Shown here: one piece after another, positions 1-11,540 of the stretch
How the letters are laid out: every line of letters starts with the position of its first letter
How positions within the stretch are numbered: position 1 is the stretch's first letter
Assembly: GCA_944470555.2 (NCBI GenBank)
Contig: OX104127.1
Span: 115,720,741 to 115,784,740 of the forward strand
Direction: 5' to 3'
Length of the DNA stretch: 64,000 nt
Origin: Heterobilharzia americana
Taxonomy: Eukaryota; Platyhelminthes; Trematoda; Strigeidida; Schistosomatidae
Notes under the pieces: model-generated
What the model was told of the DNA's origin: nothing
Databases searched by the model: none
The model's input: the letters and a program-made list of their open reading frames with translations, nothing else
Translations under genes and position numbers: made by a program

Positions 1-1095
1 ACACCTAAATAGTAAGCAATAAATGACTTCTGTTTGACAAGTTGTGTCTCACATTTTTTGCTTGAAAGAAACCTTGACGTAAACGATTCGGTTACTTAGA
101 GTGAGTTTCTTCCATTGGGTATCTTGAGCTATTAGACCATTTTGTTACAACGGATGCTGGTACACCGATTATTCATCAAATATATTTTGTAATTCAGTCC
201 CATTTTTTTCTTGAAGCAAAGTAGTGTTCACAGATTGTCGTTGTTTGAGTCTTTAATGTGATCATAGACAATAAATTGTCTACGGCATGCAAGTGAATAG
301 GAATACTTCAACTGTCTATTATATTCAGTCAACAGAATAACATGAAATTATATCGTACCATAGTGCTCAACAGCTTCAATCATATGAGAAAATACTCTCA
401 ATTCAACTATATTTCTCGCATTTTTCAAAACCAACGCAGTCCTGGTGCACACAACGATACTGATGAAGCATGCTCAGGAGGACATGTTGCAGGGATTTGG
501 AAAAGCCAACACCTGAATTTATGTATGTGATCTATTTGTTTTTAGAAATATTTTGGGTAGGAACAACTGTTGAACATCACTGTCGTTCCAGAGTACCAAT
601 CAACGCATTGAAGGTCGAATACATAAAGAATGAAAGATTCTGGTATTATCACGAGTTTTGAGAAAAGGTTTAGCCGTAGCTAAGTATGTTTTAAATAAGG
701 CTTAGAAATAGAACAATACAGTTACCCTTTGGGAAGATTACGTAGGTTTTGGAGGAAAAAGCTTGTCAATCGAAGTGACACTTAACACTAAAAATAGAAG
801 TGATTCGACTCAAATCTCCGATATATGAAAATATTTGCTACAAATACAATTAAGTAATGAAAGCTGGCATGTACATGTTATGTATATTATAAAAGAACTG
901 AAAAATTTTCTAGTAATGGCGGTATGCCGTAAAGCAGATCATGAGTCAGTGAGGAAACTGTAATGCTCACAAAAAACCATTTTCACATGCAAAATAAGGC
1001 CATTAGAATGTGTGAGATTGAAAGTAAGATTTAAAAACTCCAATGTACATACAATTTTGAGGATGAGAATCCGCATTTAAGGGTTAGAAATTGAA

Positions 1096-1290
1096 GTGTT
1101 GTTGGAAGACCTATTGAAAATGAACTTTGAATCAATTGAAAAAGGTTCATCTGAAAGTTTTACAGTCTCTTTTTATACATTTCAAACTGATGGTAAGATC
1201 GGGAAGAGCGATTGCCACAATTTGAGAATCGAAAAATTATTCTTTTCCTTAGAACACATAATAAGGAGTTTCAGGGATAAAGTGTGATAA
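1096..1290 (+). pseudogene. Possible Penelope-like RT scrap
   Basis: A 63-codon open stretch contains the motif QTDGKIGKS. The same motif, with matching surrounding DNA, occurs in the Penelope-like element at about 27.16 kb (QTDGKIGKT), where it sits just downstream of the RT catalytic region. Nucleotide similarity is clear for about 60 bp from position 1159 and fades on both sides. The following residues do not match the usual PLE continuation, so this is either a deeply decayed fragment or a chance match around a short conserved core. No catalytic residues lie in this part. It sits about 100 bp upstream of RTE-1. Confidence 0.3.
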
Positions 1291-1577
1291 TTCTTGTCAT
1301 TTTGACTTGTATGTAACTCTTATCAAGTGAATTTCTTTCATAATGCATTGAACAAAACGAAATATTATTTTCACCTGTGCATAAACTAGATTTAACCTCA
1401 CATGGATAATTAGTTCAATAGATACTAGCCGGTCCTAAGCCCAAATAAAGAGAAAAGGTTGGGCATAAGGTTAGTAACCCTACCTCAGAAAACCAATACA
1501 ATCGCTAAATAAACTTCGAAGTAAAAATAAAATGACTAAAATAAAAACAAATTCCCCACTGGAATCGAAGAGACGAA

Positions 1578-2330
1578 ATGACGCCGGTTGCTCAAAGATT
1601 TCGAGAAGCCAGTCGGTCGATGTGTCTTCTCTCAATCAAAGTGAAATTAAGAAAAGGGACAAGTAATGTTTGCACCATGTTTGAACCTAGCTGGACAGCC
1701 CAGATTGCCAAAGAGATGAGAAGGTACGGTATAGAGGTGCTAGGAATCTGTGAAAGCATATGGAATGGAAGTGGACTGTCCAAACTGTCAACTGGAGAGC
1801 AGTCAATAATCCGCCCCGATTTCATCACCCAGACGACAACCACGAACGTAGCACACTGAGATTTGAGTGGCTATCATGATGTCCCAAAGAGCATCGAAGA
1901 CTCTCAGACAATGGGAACCAATCTCCTTCTATAGGATCATGATGGTAAAATTCAAACCACAAGGGAGAAAAGATGCAATCATACAACGCTACACTACTCA
2001 GTTACAAATAATGCAGATGAAGAGAAGAAGGATGAATTCTATAGACAACAGTAATTAGTACTAGACAAAACTCCAGCTGGCGACATAAAAGTCCATTCTA
2101 TTGAGTGGGTTGACACGAACGCGAAACTGGGAGCGAACAACACAGGAAGAGAACTGATCATGGATCGAAAGCACTTGGTGAAATGAACGAGAATGGAAAA
2201 CGGTTCACAAACTTCTGCACATTCAACGATTTGGTGATTGGAGGTACTGTCTACAAACACACGGATATTCACAAAGCGACATGGATTTGATTTCACTAGA
2301 CACCACGACACACTAAAAACCAGATGGAAT
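1578..2330 (+). pseudogene. RTE-1 endonuclease region, broken
   Basis: The first readable block (1578-1859) contains TAQIAKEMRRYGIEVLGICE, the N-terminal part of an apurinic/apyrimidinic-type endonuclease in which the final E corresponds to the metal-binding glutamate of the ISE/CSE motif. The second block (1867-2058) carries AIMMSQRASKTL. Near 2105-2150 the usual GDLNAK motif reads as VDTNAKLG, so the catalytic D-x-N region is altered. At 2150-2300 there are NFCTFNDLV-type residues in shifted frames. The SDHHL motif expected further on cannot be read intact. In active elements this domain nicks the target DNA for target-primed reverse transcription. Stops and frameshifts make it non-functional here. 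Confidence 0.8.
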
Positions 2331-2749
2331 TCATCTCAGTGTGAAGGAAGTGGAGATGGAGAAGTAGCCTACTAGACCAGAGATGAAGAAGAAGAGCAGA
2401 TGTAAGTTCACACCACTCACGATCTAGTGTAAGAAACTTACCTTCAAATCAAGTTGAAAGCCTTCAAGGAAGTTGGTGATAGACCAGAGTTCACGTTCAA
2501 AACCTGGAACAGAAACTGAACTGAAGAACGAAACTACAAACGACATCTTCACGTCAGCTAGTCATCAGGAAGAAATGGGATGTATCAAAGAACATCCCTG
2601 AAGAAACCTGCATGGAGGAACACTGCAACGCTTTGAAATATATGTAGGAGGAAACCTGCATAACGTGTTCGGAAGGAAGAAGAAGCAAGACAAATAATGA
2701 ATGGATCCCGATGTACAATTGGAAGCTGATAGAGTAGCGAGAGGAAGGT

Positions 2750-3160
2750 GGTGAAGCAGAAGACGAATCAGTGCAACGCAGTGCAGAGGTGGTCAACGGA
2801 AAAGGAACTGAGTACAACGTATAAAACACTGGACAAGGAAGTGAAGCAGATTGTACGAAAAGACAAAAGACACTTGTACGACACATTGGCAAGTGAAGCA
2901 GCACAGGCTGCAGGTAGGAGAGACCTGACAACATTATATCAAATAACCGAAATGCTATCTGGGAAGGGATCAACTCAGACGAAACCAATGAGAGATAGTG
3001 AAAGAAAACCTAGTTACCAAAGAAGAGAATTAAAGGAAACAATGAATTGACCACTTCAAAAATCTCTTGGATCAATGACGACCACCGCCAACATCTGCAA
3101 CTTGTCCAGAAATGCCACCGACAACTGCAGAATTACCAGTGAACGCAAGCCCTCCGACAA
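2750..3160 (+). pseudogene. RTE-1 linker between endonuclease and RT
   Basis: This lysine-rich linker reads VKQIVRKDKRHLYDTLASEA and then a DLTTLYQITEMLSGK-like stretch (2748-3050). RTE proteins have a comparable basic, alpha-helical linker between nuclease and polymerase. The same block is recoverable in RTE-2, RTE-3 (about 48.18-48.36 kb) and at the far end of RTE-4 (63.84-64.0 kb), which ties all four to one family. It has no independent enzymatic role. The open stretch on the opposite strand (2554-2988) is an antisense shadow. Confidence 0.7.
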
Positions 3161-3166
3161 ACGCCA

Positions 3167-4640
3167 GTGCTCAATGTCATGAAGTTGACGGAATCACGGG
3201 AAGCAGCAGGACCGGATGGTGGAGTTCCTCCAGAAACACTGAAGACAGTCAAAGAGACAACAGCAGACACGCTCATACCACTACTGCGGAGGGTTTTGAA
3301 GGAAGGGAAGGTATCTGGAGATTGGAGGAAGGGCTACCTTGTCAAACTCTCAAAGTTGGGAGACCTAAGTCTTTGCAAGAACCGGCGAGGAATCATGCTT
3401 ATGTCTCTGTCCACACCAAGCAAAGTATTATGCCACATCATTCTGGAGAGACTCACCGACGCTTCGGATTCTAAATTGCGACCGGAATAGGCTGGCTATC
3501 TGGCTGGTTGGCTTTTGGAAGAACAAATCATGTGTGGATCGAATTACAACTCCACGCTACACATTATCATACAACAAAGCATAGAATGACAGTCAACTGG
3601 GTCTTTAAGTCAACTCCATCGGTTATGAAAAAACTTCGACAGTGTCGACCGAGAATTTATTTGGCAGCTGCTTCGAAACTACGGAGTACCACAAACCTTT
3701 ATCAACTTCATTCAACAAATATATGACGATGACACATGCCAAGTGATTCACAATGGAAAACACAGTGACGCCTTTGAAGTGAAGTGAAGTGAAGACAGGA
3801 GTAAGAGAGGGCTGCCGCCTACGATCACCAGTGATCTTTCTGATTGTGGTCGACTGGACAAGACTGGATCATGCAACAAACTGTGAGGAGGAAGAAGAGT
3901 GGCGTGAGCTGGCTGAACCGAGGAGAAGGGCCTAGAAGATTTAGATTTCCTCATCGATGATGATTCATGTCTAACGTCGCAAAATGTCGAAGATCTGCTG
4001 GTGAAAACCAACGAGTTGACAGAAGAGGCTTGGCTGCGAAGGAAGACGTGACATCAAGTGAATGTAGAGAAGACAATGGTGGTGAAGATACCCAACAAGC
4101 AATAACATCAACAACAAGCACCAATCACCACTAACGGGAGGAACCCAAAGGAAGTAGTCTCTTTCACTTACCCAAGCAAGGCAGCATCGTTTCAACTACA
4201 GATGGCACAGGCACAGATGAGGATCCGAAAGCCAGGATCGGAGAAGTAAGACAGACTTTCACCAACCTGAAACCAGTGTGAAGATCTACTGCACACAGCA
4301 CAAAGAACAAGATCCGGATTTTCAACATCAATGTCAAGTCAGTGCTGCTAAATGGTTCACAGACATGGTGGGTCACGAAAAGCACTTCCAACAAGCTACA
4401 GACATCCATCAACAGCTGCTGCCTACACTACCTCGATACTTAAGATCAGATGGCCAGGAAGAATAAGCAAGAAGGAAGTCATTCTGGGATCGAACCAACC
4501 AAGAACCTATCGCTCAATAAATATGCAGAAGAAGAAGGTGGAGATGGATTGGATTGGGCATACACTGAGGAGACCGATTGAAGACACCACGCGCCAGGTA
4601 CTCGAGAGGACTGCGAAAGGGAAACGATGAGTTGGACGTC
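3167..4640 (+). pseudogene. RTE-1 reverse transcriptase and C-terminal region, broken
   Basis: REAAGPDGGVPPETLK (about 3185-3240) is the start of the RT fingers. FDSVDRE (about 3628-3650) is RT motif A. The segment after it, ...KHSDAFEVK, should run into motif B (VKTGVRQGC), but a 10-bp expansion of the repeat GAAGT at 3775-3799 throws it out of frame. The catalytic FADD box of motif C reads LIDDD (about 3940-3970). The C-terminal region ends with VEMDWIGHTLRRP (4530-4580), a conserved RTE tail. At least one stop lies between fingers and motif A (at 3488). This is a dead copy of the enzyme that synthesises cDNA at the nicked target. Confidence 0.85.
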
Positions 4641-4809
4641 TGAGGCGAGGTTGATATAGAGGAGATGGTGTGAGGAAGAAATGAAAGCTTGTGTGTGAAC
4701 GTGGGGCGAGGTTGAAAAGACTGTAGAGAAGAGAGTGCAGTGGAGGTGTGGTGCTGAAGCTGCATGTTTCACTAGGAACCCAAGGGACAAATAATTATCA
4801 TAATAATAC

Positions 4810-6813
4810 ATACTTGATTTGAATACAGTTAGTTTATTCTATTTAGGATATTCAAAATTCAGTATCTATATTACTAAGGTTGGTATCTTGAAAGAAATTA
4901 TAATAAAAAGCAACTAACACATATGATTGAAAAATTTGTTCCAAGATTTTCGAAATGAGATAACGCTTTGTACAAGTAATACTGATGTGCATGTCTCATA
5001 TGAAGATAAACTTTAAAAAAAGATTTTCTTTTTCTGTTTTTTTAGAGATTATGGTCATAAATTTAAAATTCCTAGATGGATTCTGTATTTTCGGGCTGCG
5101 AGTATAATGACATATCTTTTGCTATTCGTTCATGGAAGTATTTTGGAATGGTATTCACAGTATGGAATGCAATTAAAGTTGCTACTGGTGAGTTTCACAA
5201 TCTTAGTATATAAAATACTGCTTCTAGCTTCATGAAAATCATGTGATATTCCGAGGTCAAAAATTACTTTGTCAATCGTTTAAGTGAAGCATCTTCATAG
5301 TTATAGTAAAACGAACTATGATATGTTGCTCTCATAGTGAAAAAAAATATTCTACACGTAATAGTAACAAGAACAGCAACCGGTACATCCTTTTTTTTAT
5401 CGGAAACCATTTTACTGATGAGTTTTTAACTTATGTTTCCTGTTAATTTCCTGTAAAGCCTCCTCCATTTTGAATCTATCAAAGTAAAAAATAATAATTT
5501 ATTCACAAGAAGTATACATAACAAAACGAATTTATTTTCATTATCAACTCAAATGGTTTCTCGTATTGATTGTTCATGTGCGTTCAGTCTGAGCATACCT
5601 ATCTTTGTGATATTTAGGGAACAATGAAACAAGAGAACTTATCTGAAGAACGAAGAAGGTATTGAAATCAAACTGACTGAAGACTATATCGATTGAAAGT
5701 TTTAGTTATTTTGCAATTTTTTTCAATGTTTAGCAGTGAAATGCATCTCTGCCTGGTGTAATATTGTCAAGATATCTGCAGTATAATTGAAGTATTTAGA
5801 TGTGATAAGAGTCAAGGTATCCGCAGTAAACTTGTGGATTTAAATTTCACTCCTTTTTCCAGAAAATAAGAAATTACCTCAGAAGCAGAGTTTAATACGA
5901 AAACGTTTAGTTGTGTTCATAAGAAATTATATTCATTTCAGTTCTTTTTAAATATAACTTTTTTTCCCTAGAAAAAAACATAAGTCATATTTGTTTAAAA
6001 GTTAAATGCTTTTGTTTATCAAATATTATAAAATCATGGAGAATAAAAAACAATATATTTTTCGGATGAAGTCATGTTTCCAAGGTTGAAAACCAAGTTT
6101 TGAAATCTGGAAAAGACTTTTATTATAAGTTCGAGTCAAATGCTATTAAACCTTTACAGCTCACTATTAACATCCCAAGTAGTTAACAAGGATCTAAAAA
6201 TTATATTCTCTGCTTAGATCAACAATATTTGTCAAGAAAACTGATGACCTGGTTATAGACACTCAAGTTAAGCAACAAACAGTCTGTGATATTTATGTTG
6301 ATACCTTATTTTTAGTGTTGACAAATAAATCCGTTCAGTTTATTTTCTTCATACTGATTTGAAAGAAAACGAAGTAGGGCTAAATGATTAGCAATTACAA
6401 GGCAAACGAGAAAGATTAATTTGCTTGGGTGTTCATTTTCTTGACAAAGGGTGTAATTGACGATGGGAATAGTGAATAGTAAGTCGACTGTAAAGAATTA
6501 GAAGTTACAAGACAATTATGAAAATTCAAAAGCTGTAACCTTATTTGCTTTATCGATGTTATGTTCAACATTTGTTCAGTATACATGATTTGTCCTGTGA
6601 TTCTCACTTGAATGCCTTATGAAACAAGCCTTTCTGTGTATTTCTCTGTTATTCAAATCTATCGACTGCAAGTGTGAAAACAGATATTTTTATAAATATG
6701 GTAAGTCAGAAAACACAACACAAACGAGGCCACCAGTGTGTTGTTATCTGATTAACATATCGACATTAAAATATTTAATTTGTTGCTAGTGTGGTAGGGA
6801 TTAACACTGAAAC

Positions 6814-6871
<58 letters not shown>

Positions 6872-9600
6872 CTTTCGGGATAAGATTAGGATTTCTTCTT
6901 GAAATAAATAAATTCCTGTGACCTTGACTACTCACTTGTGTTATTTTCATATAGAGTTAATAGTTCTCTTCTCAAAGTACAAAATTATATAACTGTTTAG
7001 GTTGATGCCACTGAATGCAACAGTTAGATTTTGATTCCTTCAAACAATTTTCTTTTCTTTTCAGCGATAAACAGATGCAAGCTTTGCTTATTCCAGAATG
7101 AATATTGTTTGTTTCGACAGAAAGGAAAAATTCTTTTAACTTCACTGATATTTTTTCTGTTACTATGAATCTGAGGTTCGGTATGTCTGCTTGAAACAGT
7201 TTTGTATTTTCAGTTATTTTATACTGGTATTGTGTTACGTAGTGGTTTCATGGAGTCATTATTGAATGAACATTATACTTTATTCTCATCACTGTTATAA
7301 TCGACGTCCAAGTTGGTTTCGTAATAGATCCAGTCATTTTGAGGTGCTTTACGGGAAGTAACAAAGTATTTCATGGTCTGTGGAGTAGACTACACCAAAA
7401 GTGAGGACTTATGCATTATGTTTACCTTGAATCGTGTTCACACTACGTCAAAAAATGACGACTTAGAAAACCTGAGCCGTGGTATTTCATAACACTGATT
7501 GAACGACAACTTGAGCAACATAAGACATGGCAGTCATGGACTCAAAACCTAATGAGGTGTTATATGTACACTGGTGTCAAGGAAAAAGTATGGACAAAAT
7601 TACTATCCATTACTGCAGTATTTTAACTCTTTTTTTCGATGATGAAAGTTCCTCTGAAATTATTCAGTCTCCCAATCCTATTAACTGTATTGTATTCAAT
7701 GTAATGATGAAGCATAATGAAAACAAATATTTCATGAATTTAAGTAGCTCAATTCAAATGTTTGCGATACAATACCCATAACTGTAAGAGTAGAGATATA
7801 GTGAAAGCATGGATTCTATCTCAATAGAAGTGAAATACGACTTTTAAGCAACTGAGTATATGAGGAAAACAATTACTCTTATATCCATTCGCACTTTATT
7901 CTCATCAAAAAATGCTCTTTACAGACGTTATTCTACTTTGTCTAAAGTGGCAAGTGATTTTAAGTGCTAGGTAGCTTGCTTTTATGAATTAAGTATGACC
8001 AAACTAAGGTGACGACCAAAGTTTCTCTTTCTACCTACTGTTGTTTTTACCATTGGAGTTATACACTAAATAAGACTGGTTGCTGTGTTTGACATAAAAA
8101 CTGAGATTAACAAGGATGTTTACTTACTTATTTAAATAGAATAATGGTCTATTTGATTAACGTATCAGTAACGATTTATCGAGTTCGAAACTAAACGTTC
8201 ACTCTAGTTTTATGTATTTAATTAGAAACTTGTTTAAAAGTGAAACGATAAGTGTTTGAGCTATTCACTAAGATTGAATGAACCGGTTCATGTCTCAGGA
8301 ACTCATTATACTTTCAGTCCTTATTATCTTCACAGCTGCAACTTACGGAAAGTAGAAAACCTTTATTATTTTTCAAAGGTATCATCACTGAAGAGCAGCA
8401 AATTTCATGTTGTCTACTGCTGAACACTAACCAAGTTCTGACGAGCCCCAAAATGCAAGAAGCGTAGGTCAACAGTGCTTCCTGACGACTTTCTTCAGCC
8501 AGCTTGCAAACTAGATTTGCATTATCTATTCACGCGTCTAGTTCAATCATTTTTTCTTCAGTGCTCTGGAACCAGTCTTAAATTGACATTTATACCACTT
8601 ATTACAATCGATTTTATCAATTAGGACTACTAATACGTAAGTGCACTAGTCATTATTTTTACGTCCATGATGAATACCAGGTTAGAATCAACCATTATTT
8701 ACACACCTCAGAAGTGGTTTACGTTCTTAGCAAGTATCGGACTATAATTTTGGCATACACTACACACAAGAAACGTAGTGAAGTTAGAAAGAGAATTGAG
8801 TTATTTCATCATGTAAATCGTCTTTGTTGCATTTAGTATTTCGACTGAGTTTGAATGAAATATCGACATTGACTGAATAACAAACTCAATTGTAAAAAGT
8901 AGTTAGGCAGTCATTGTGGTCTTTCTTTTCTCGTGAATGTTACAGTGAGCACGCTTTTAAGTACAACAATCAACCGAAAGTGAGCATATTTCAAAACATT
9001 AACAGTTTCTGAACATTTTGACGTTTAGCTAGGCTGCCTAATTCCCTCCAGCTACGTTTCTGATATTTATGGTTAGTCGCCTCTGAGTAGTTAGGCGTTT
9101 ACATTCTTATTCAAACTGAAGGATGTAAATGAATATGTAATAAGATACTAAGAACGGTGGCTTAGTTTACTGACTTCACAGTAATGAATTTATTAAGGCA
9201 TAGTAAGTGATTCGTCACAAATATTTCAGTACGTGTTTTAGCCCAAAACTTAAAAACATGCTATCATTATTTACCAACTCAGTGAACTTGTTTATTTTTG
9301 GCTGTCTTCTAGAAAACAGAGTGTCGATTCATATTTGATTCCCGAAAAAATCTCCGAGACCTGAAATATTGACAGAGGTATATGACTTATTTATGGTTGA
9401 CAGATTAGTTCTTACATAGTTGCCGTTATAAGTGTAATAAAAAGAAGGCATGAACAACAAAATGGGATCACCTAGCCTTCAGTTAAGCTTATTGGTGGGC
9501 GTCCATAATTTTGGAGATCAAAAACAAAAAAAAATTGCAAAATAAGATACATTTATTGCATTTCATTACTTTTTTCAAATGGGAGCAGGCTAAAAAATTA
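4810..9600. other. No supported gene; one (TA)n tract
   Basis: AT-rich DNA with stops in all frames. The longest open stretch, 7527-7781 (+), has no recognisable domain and no splice-site context. The only clear feature is the TA microsatellite at 6816-6871. A short local similarity (TCAAGATATCTGCAGTA near 5770 and TCAAGGTATCCGCAGTAAAC near 5813) is an imperfect local duplication. Confidence 0.6.
6816..6871. repeat. (TA)n microsatellite
   Basis: About 28 uninterrupted TA dinucleotides. It lies in non-coding DNA and is not joined to a recognisable element end. Confidence 0.97.
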
Positions 9601-9621
9601 TAAGAGAATAAAAGTCCATAG

Positions 9622-10013
9622 ATGACAGGTATTGAAAATATTGATGACGATTAAGAAGATCTAAATGAAATGATTTGTTATCAAGGTCATCCTACATTTG
9701 TGCAGTTAGATTGTAACTTTACTACGTCTGACCAATTGAACAATGAAAGAGAAAGGATTAGGCAAGTTTGTGTGACATTTAGTGATGTCAACCTAGGGTT
9801 ACGCACTTTGTATCGATTGACGTCTAGTCGGTCTGGATCAGATGGTAACATTTTGGAGGTGAAGTAGGAATTAATTACGAAATCGACATTGGAAGAGGAC
9901 AGAAACGCGAAATATGTAAAAACTATCTGGAAGAGCTGGTGCTGAAAGACAAAGCAAATCAATGGATAGCACAAAAGTTGGAGAATAATACCTGGCTCTT
10001 TTCGGATGCATAA
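9622..10013 (+). pseudogene. Intronless broken coding relic, function unknown
   Basis: From an ATG at 9622 the frame reads MTGIENIDDD, one TAA, then EDLNEMICYQGHPTF and continues with TTSDQLNNERERIRQVCVTF, SDVNLGLRTLYRL and TSSRSGSDGNILEV to a stop near 9867. A one-frame shift then gives a second clean stretch containing REICKNYLEELVLKDKANQW and IAQKLENNTWLFSDA, ending in TAA near 10,013. The acidic N-terminus, charged helical middle and matching quality on both sides of one frameshift look like a real protein that has decayed by one nonsense change and one small indel. There is no sign of introns, so a retrocopy or transposon-derived gene is likely. I do not recognise the family. The minus-strand open stretch over the same DNA (9687-9974) looks like a shadow. 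Confidence 0.45.
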
Positions 10014-10233
10014 TTTCGATTTCCTTCTGGTAGCAATTAATTTTGTTAATCTCGGTAACTTAGCTCTGTTTGTTTTCTGATTATTTCAAATACAATCGAA
10101 ATCTAGACATCGTGTCTTAAGTCCATGAGATGTCTTTGTAATGGAACTTTCAAGACAGTTCAACTCCATTAGACCTAGAGCAATAGGAATGAGTTTTCAA
10201 AATCATGTCTCATTTCTCCTCTCTGTACTTCAG

Positions 10234-10310
<77 letters not shown>
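10234..10310. repeat. (TA)n microsatellite
   Basis: About 77 bp of TA with one G interruption near 10,250. It abuts the low-coordinate (3') limit of the readable minus-strand PLE-2 sequence, and may have arisen in or next to its tail. Confidence 0.95.
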
Positions 10311-10311
<1 letters not shown>

Positions 10312-11540
10312 TGAAGCATGCACATATCGTTTGCTAAAACCAATTTGTGATGTTTTGAGCGGGGAAACCTGTCGACTTCAGATTGTTGGAGGGAAAATTT
10401 TTCTTTGCATGTGGAAGCGTATTAAACCGCTATAAAGGATATATTTACTGTAGTTTGTATTCTTTTACTAACTCTGATCTTCACTTCATCTCCCGTAAAA
10501 GTCAGACGTAAAAACGCAGTTTGTCTGATGAACAAAGTTCACTAGCCTTTTAGCTAGCTTTTACTTGGATTCCGTAGGACAGAAACTGTTAAAATGAGGG
10601 TACTGTCCTATAAAAAGTTTATTTTGAAGGGAGATCTCTGGCAAAACCCATATCTTCTTTGTCGAAGTCACAAGTTCAAAACATGAAATTCACTATTTTT
10701 CTGGTGTTCTACATTTGAATTAACATTCATATGAACCCTATTAAATACTTTTAGCAATTCTGTGGCATTATCTGTGTCACTGCATAAAAAAGACGCTTTA
10801 CAGACGTTTCTGTTATGCAATTTTCTCTACATATCAGTTGAAGCCGGTATGATTCTTTTCAAGTTGATAATAAGTATGACAGCTAGAACGGGTCATAAAG
10901 AGCCTACCACTCCCACTCCATCTGTTTGGTGGTATGATTTATTGTTGAACTGAAACTGCACACCCTCAGTCCACAGACGTAATAAGTTATTGATTTCTGT
11001 CTTGCGAATAGTTATTATATCTGAGTGCCAACAGAATATGTCTACTGTCTCCTAAGCGGGTATCTTGGTAAACAATGCTGATATGTTCGGAAACACCACA
11101 AATTTCTTGTTCGTACTGGTTTCATCTGTTTTTTAAGTTTCTGGATTTTTAGTGTCTTTTCAATGGAATCTAGTCAATCTGCCAGTCACCAAGCCAGTTT
11201 GCAGCAGCGATAGCTAATCAGAAAAAATACATCTGAGTCATATTTTTCACCTGTGAAGCCGTGCTTTACATGCATGAACGGTAAGCAGGTTCCTCGGGGT
11301 CCCATCTGTTTATACTTGTGACCACTGATAAGTTTCACGTCTAGTGATTCCTTCTGCTGCTTGGTTACTTCAGTTACCATTATTGAGATCATGTCAATGT
11401 TTGCATTCTAATGCATAAATCTAGGGTTCTTTTTCCAGAATTGAGTGCATCTTTCTGCAAATAGTCAATTTTCTTCAGCGGTAACAGGTTCATGTCTTTG
11501 GCTGGTTAACGTACGCTCACAAGACTCGAAGTCAACTTTT
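10311..11540 (-). mobile_element. Decayed Penelope-like retroelement (PLE-2)
   Basis: Read on the minus strand, the motif order matches a Penelope-like RT. LPFMHVKHG near 11,300 corresponds to LPFMYGLPKIHKP. ALFTKIPA-stop-ETVDIFC near 11,080 corresponds to SLFTNIPxxETVDIIC. QFQFNNKSYHQTDGVGV near 10,940 corresponds to the DGVAMGSPLGP block. DTDNATELLKVFNRVHMNVN follows near 10,790-10,730, and HFNSFCPTESK near 10,590. Family assignment rests on this colinear series. Stops and frameshifts are frequent, and the catalytic YVDD box is unreadable (FYAVT at the expected place). The GIY-YIG endonuclease was not found. It is older and more decayed than PLE-1 and lies on the opposite strand. Confidence 0.7.

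Larger units (their letters stand above)
1393..4809 (+). mobile_element. RTE-clade non-LTR retrotransposon, near full length, inactive (RTE-1)
   Basis: The order is endonuclease region, linker, reverse transcriptase, C-terminal domain, then a short 3' tail of AAT/ATA repeats, with no LTRs. This is the RTE architecture, and about 3.4 kb is a usual RTE length. The 5' boundary near 1393 is set by where similarity to the 5' ends of the copies at 19,200 (minus) and 47,421 (+) begins, around TTAACCTC-CCTGG. The 3' end follows the shared terminal block AGGAACCCAAGGGAC and the tail ATAATAATA. The reading frame is broken many times. Possible degenerate target-site copies are ACTAGATTT before and ACTTGATTT after the element (8 of 9 match), which is weak. 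It is closest to RTE-2 in this window. SR2-like is inferred from memory of schistosome RTEs. Confidence 0.88.

Noticed and set aside
2554..2988. 144-codon minus-strand open frame, the longest in the window
   Set aside because: Lies antisense to the RTE-1 linker. The same shadow recurs opposite RTE-2 and RTE-3, so it follows from the element's base composition.
3112..3474. 120-codon threonine/histidine-rich frame in RTE-1 (and 17,786-18,148 in RTE-2)
   Set aside because: Overlaps the true RT fingers frame (3167-3490) in another phase. It is conserved only because the two copies are nearly identical.
5414..5425. CTGATGAG near 5,415
   Set aside because: No GAAA partner within a sensible distance; chance in AT-rich DNA.
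7527..7781. 84-codon + frame starting MAVMDSKPNEVLYVHW
   Set aside because: No domain, no splice signals, AT-driven composition. A stretch this long is expected by chance in 64 kb.
8430..8480. Hammerhead-like CTGACGAG near 8,437
   Set aside because: No GAAA strand, no pairing stem II, and no Sm-alpha head nearby.
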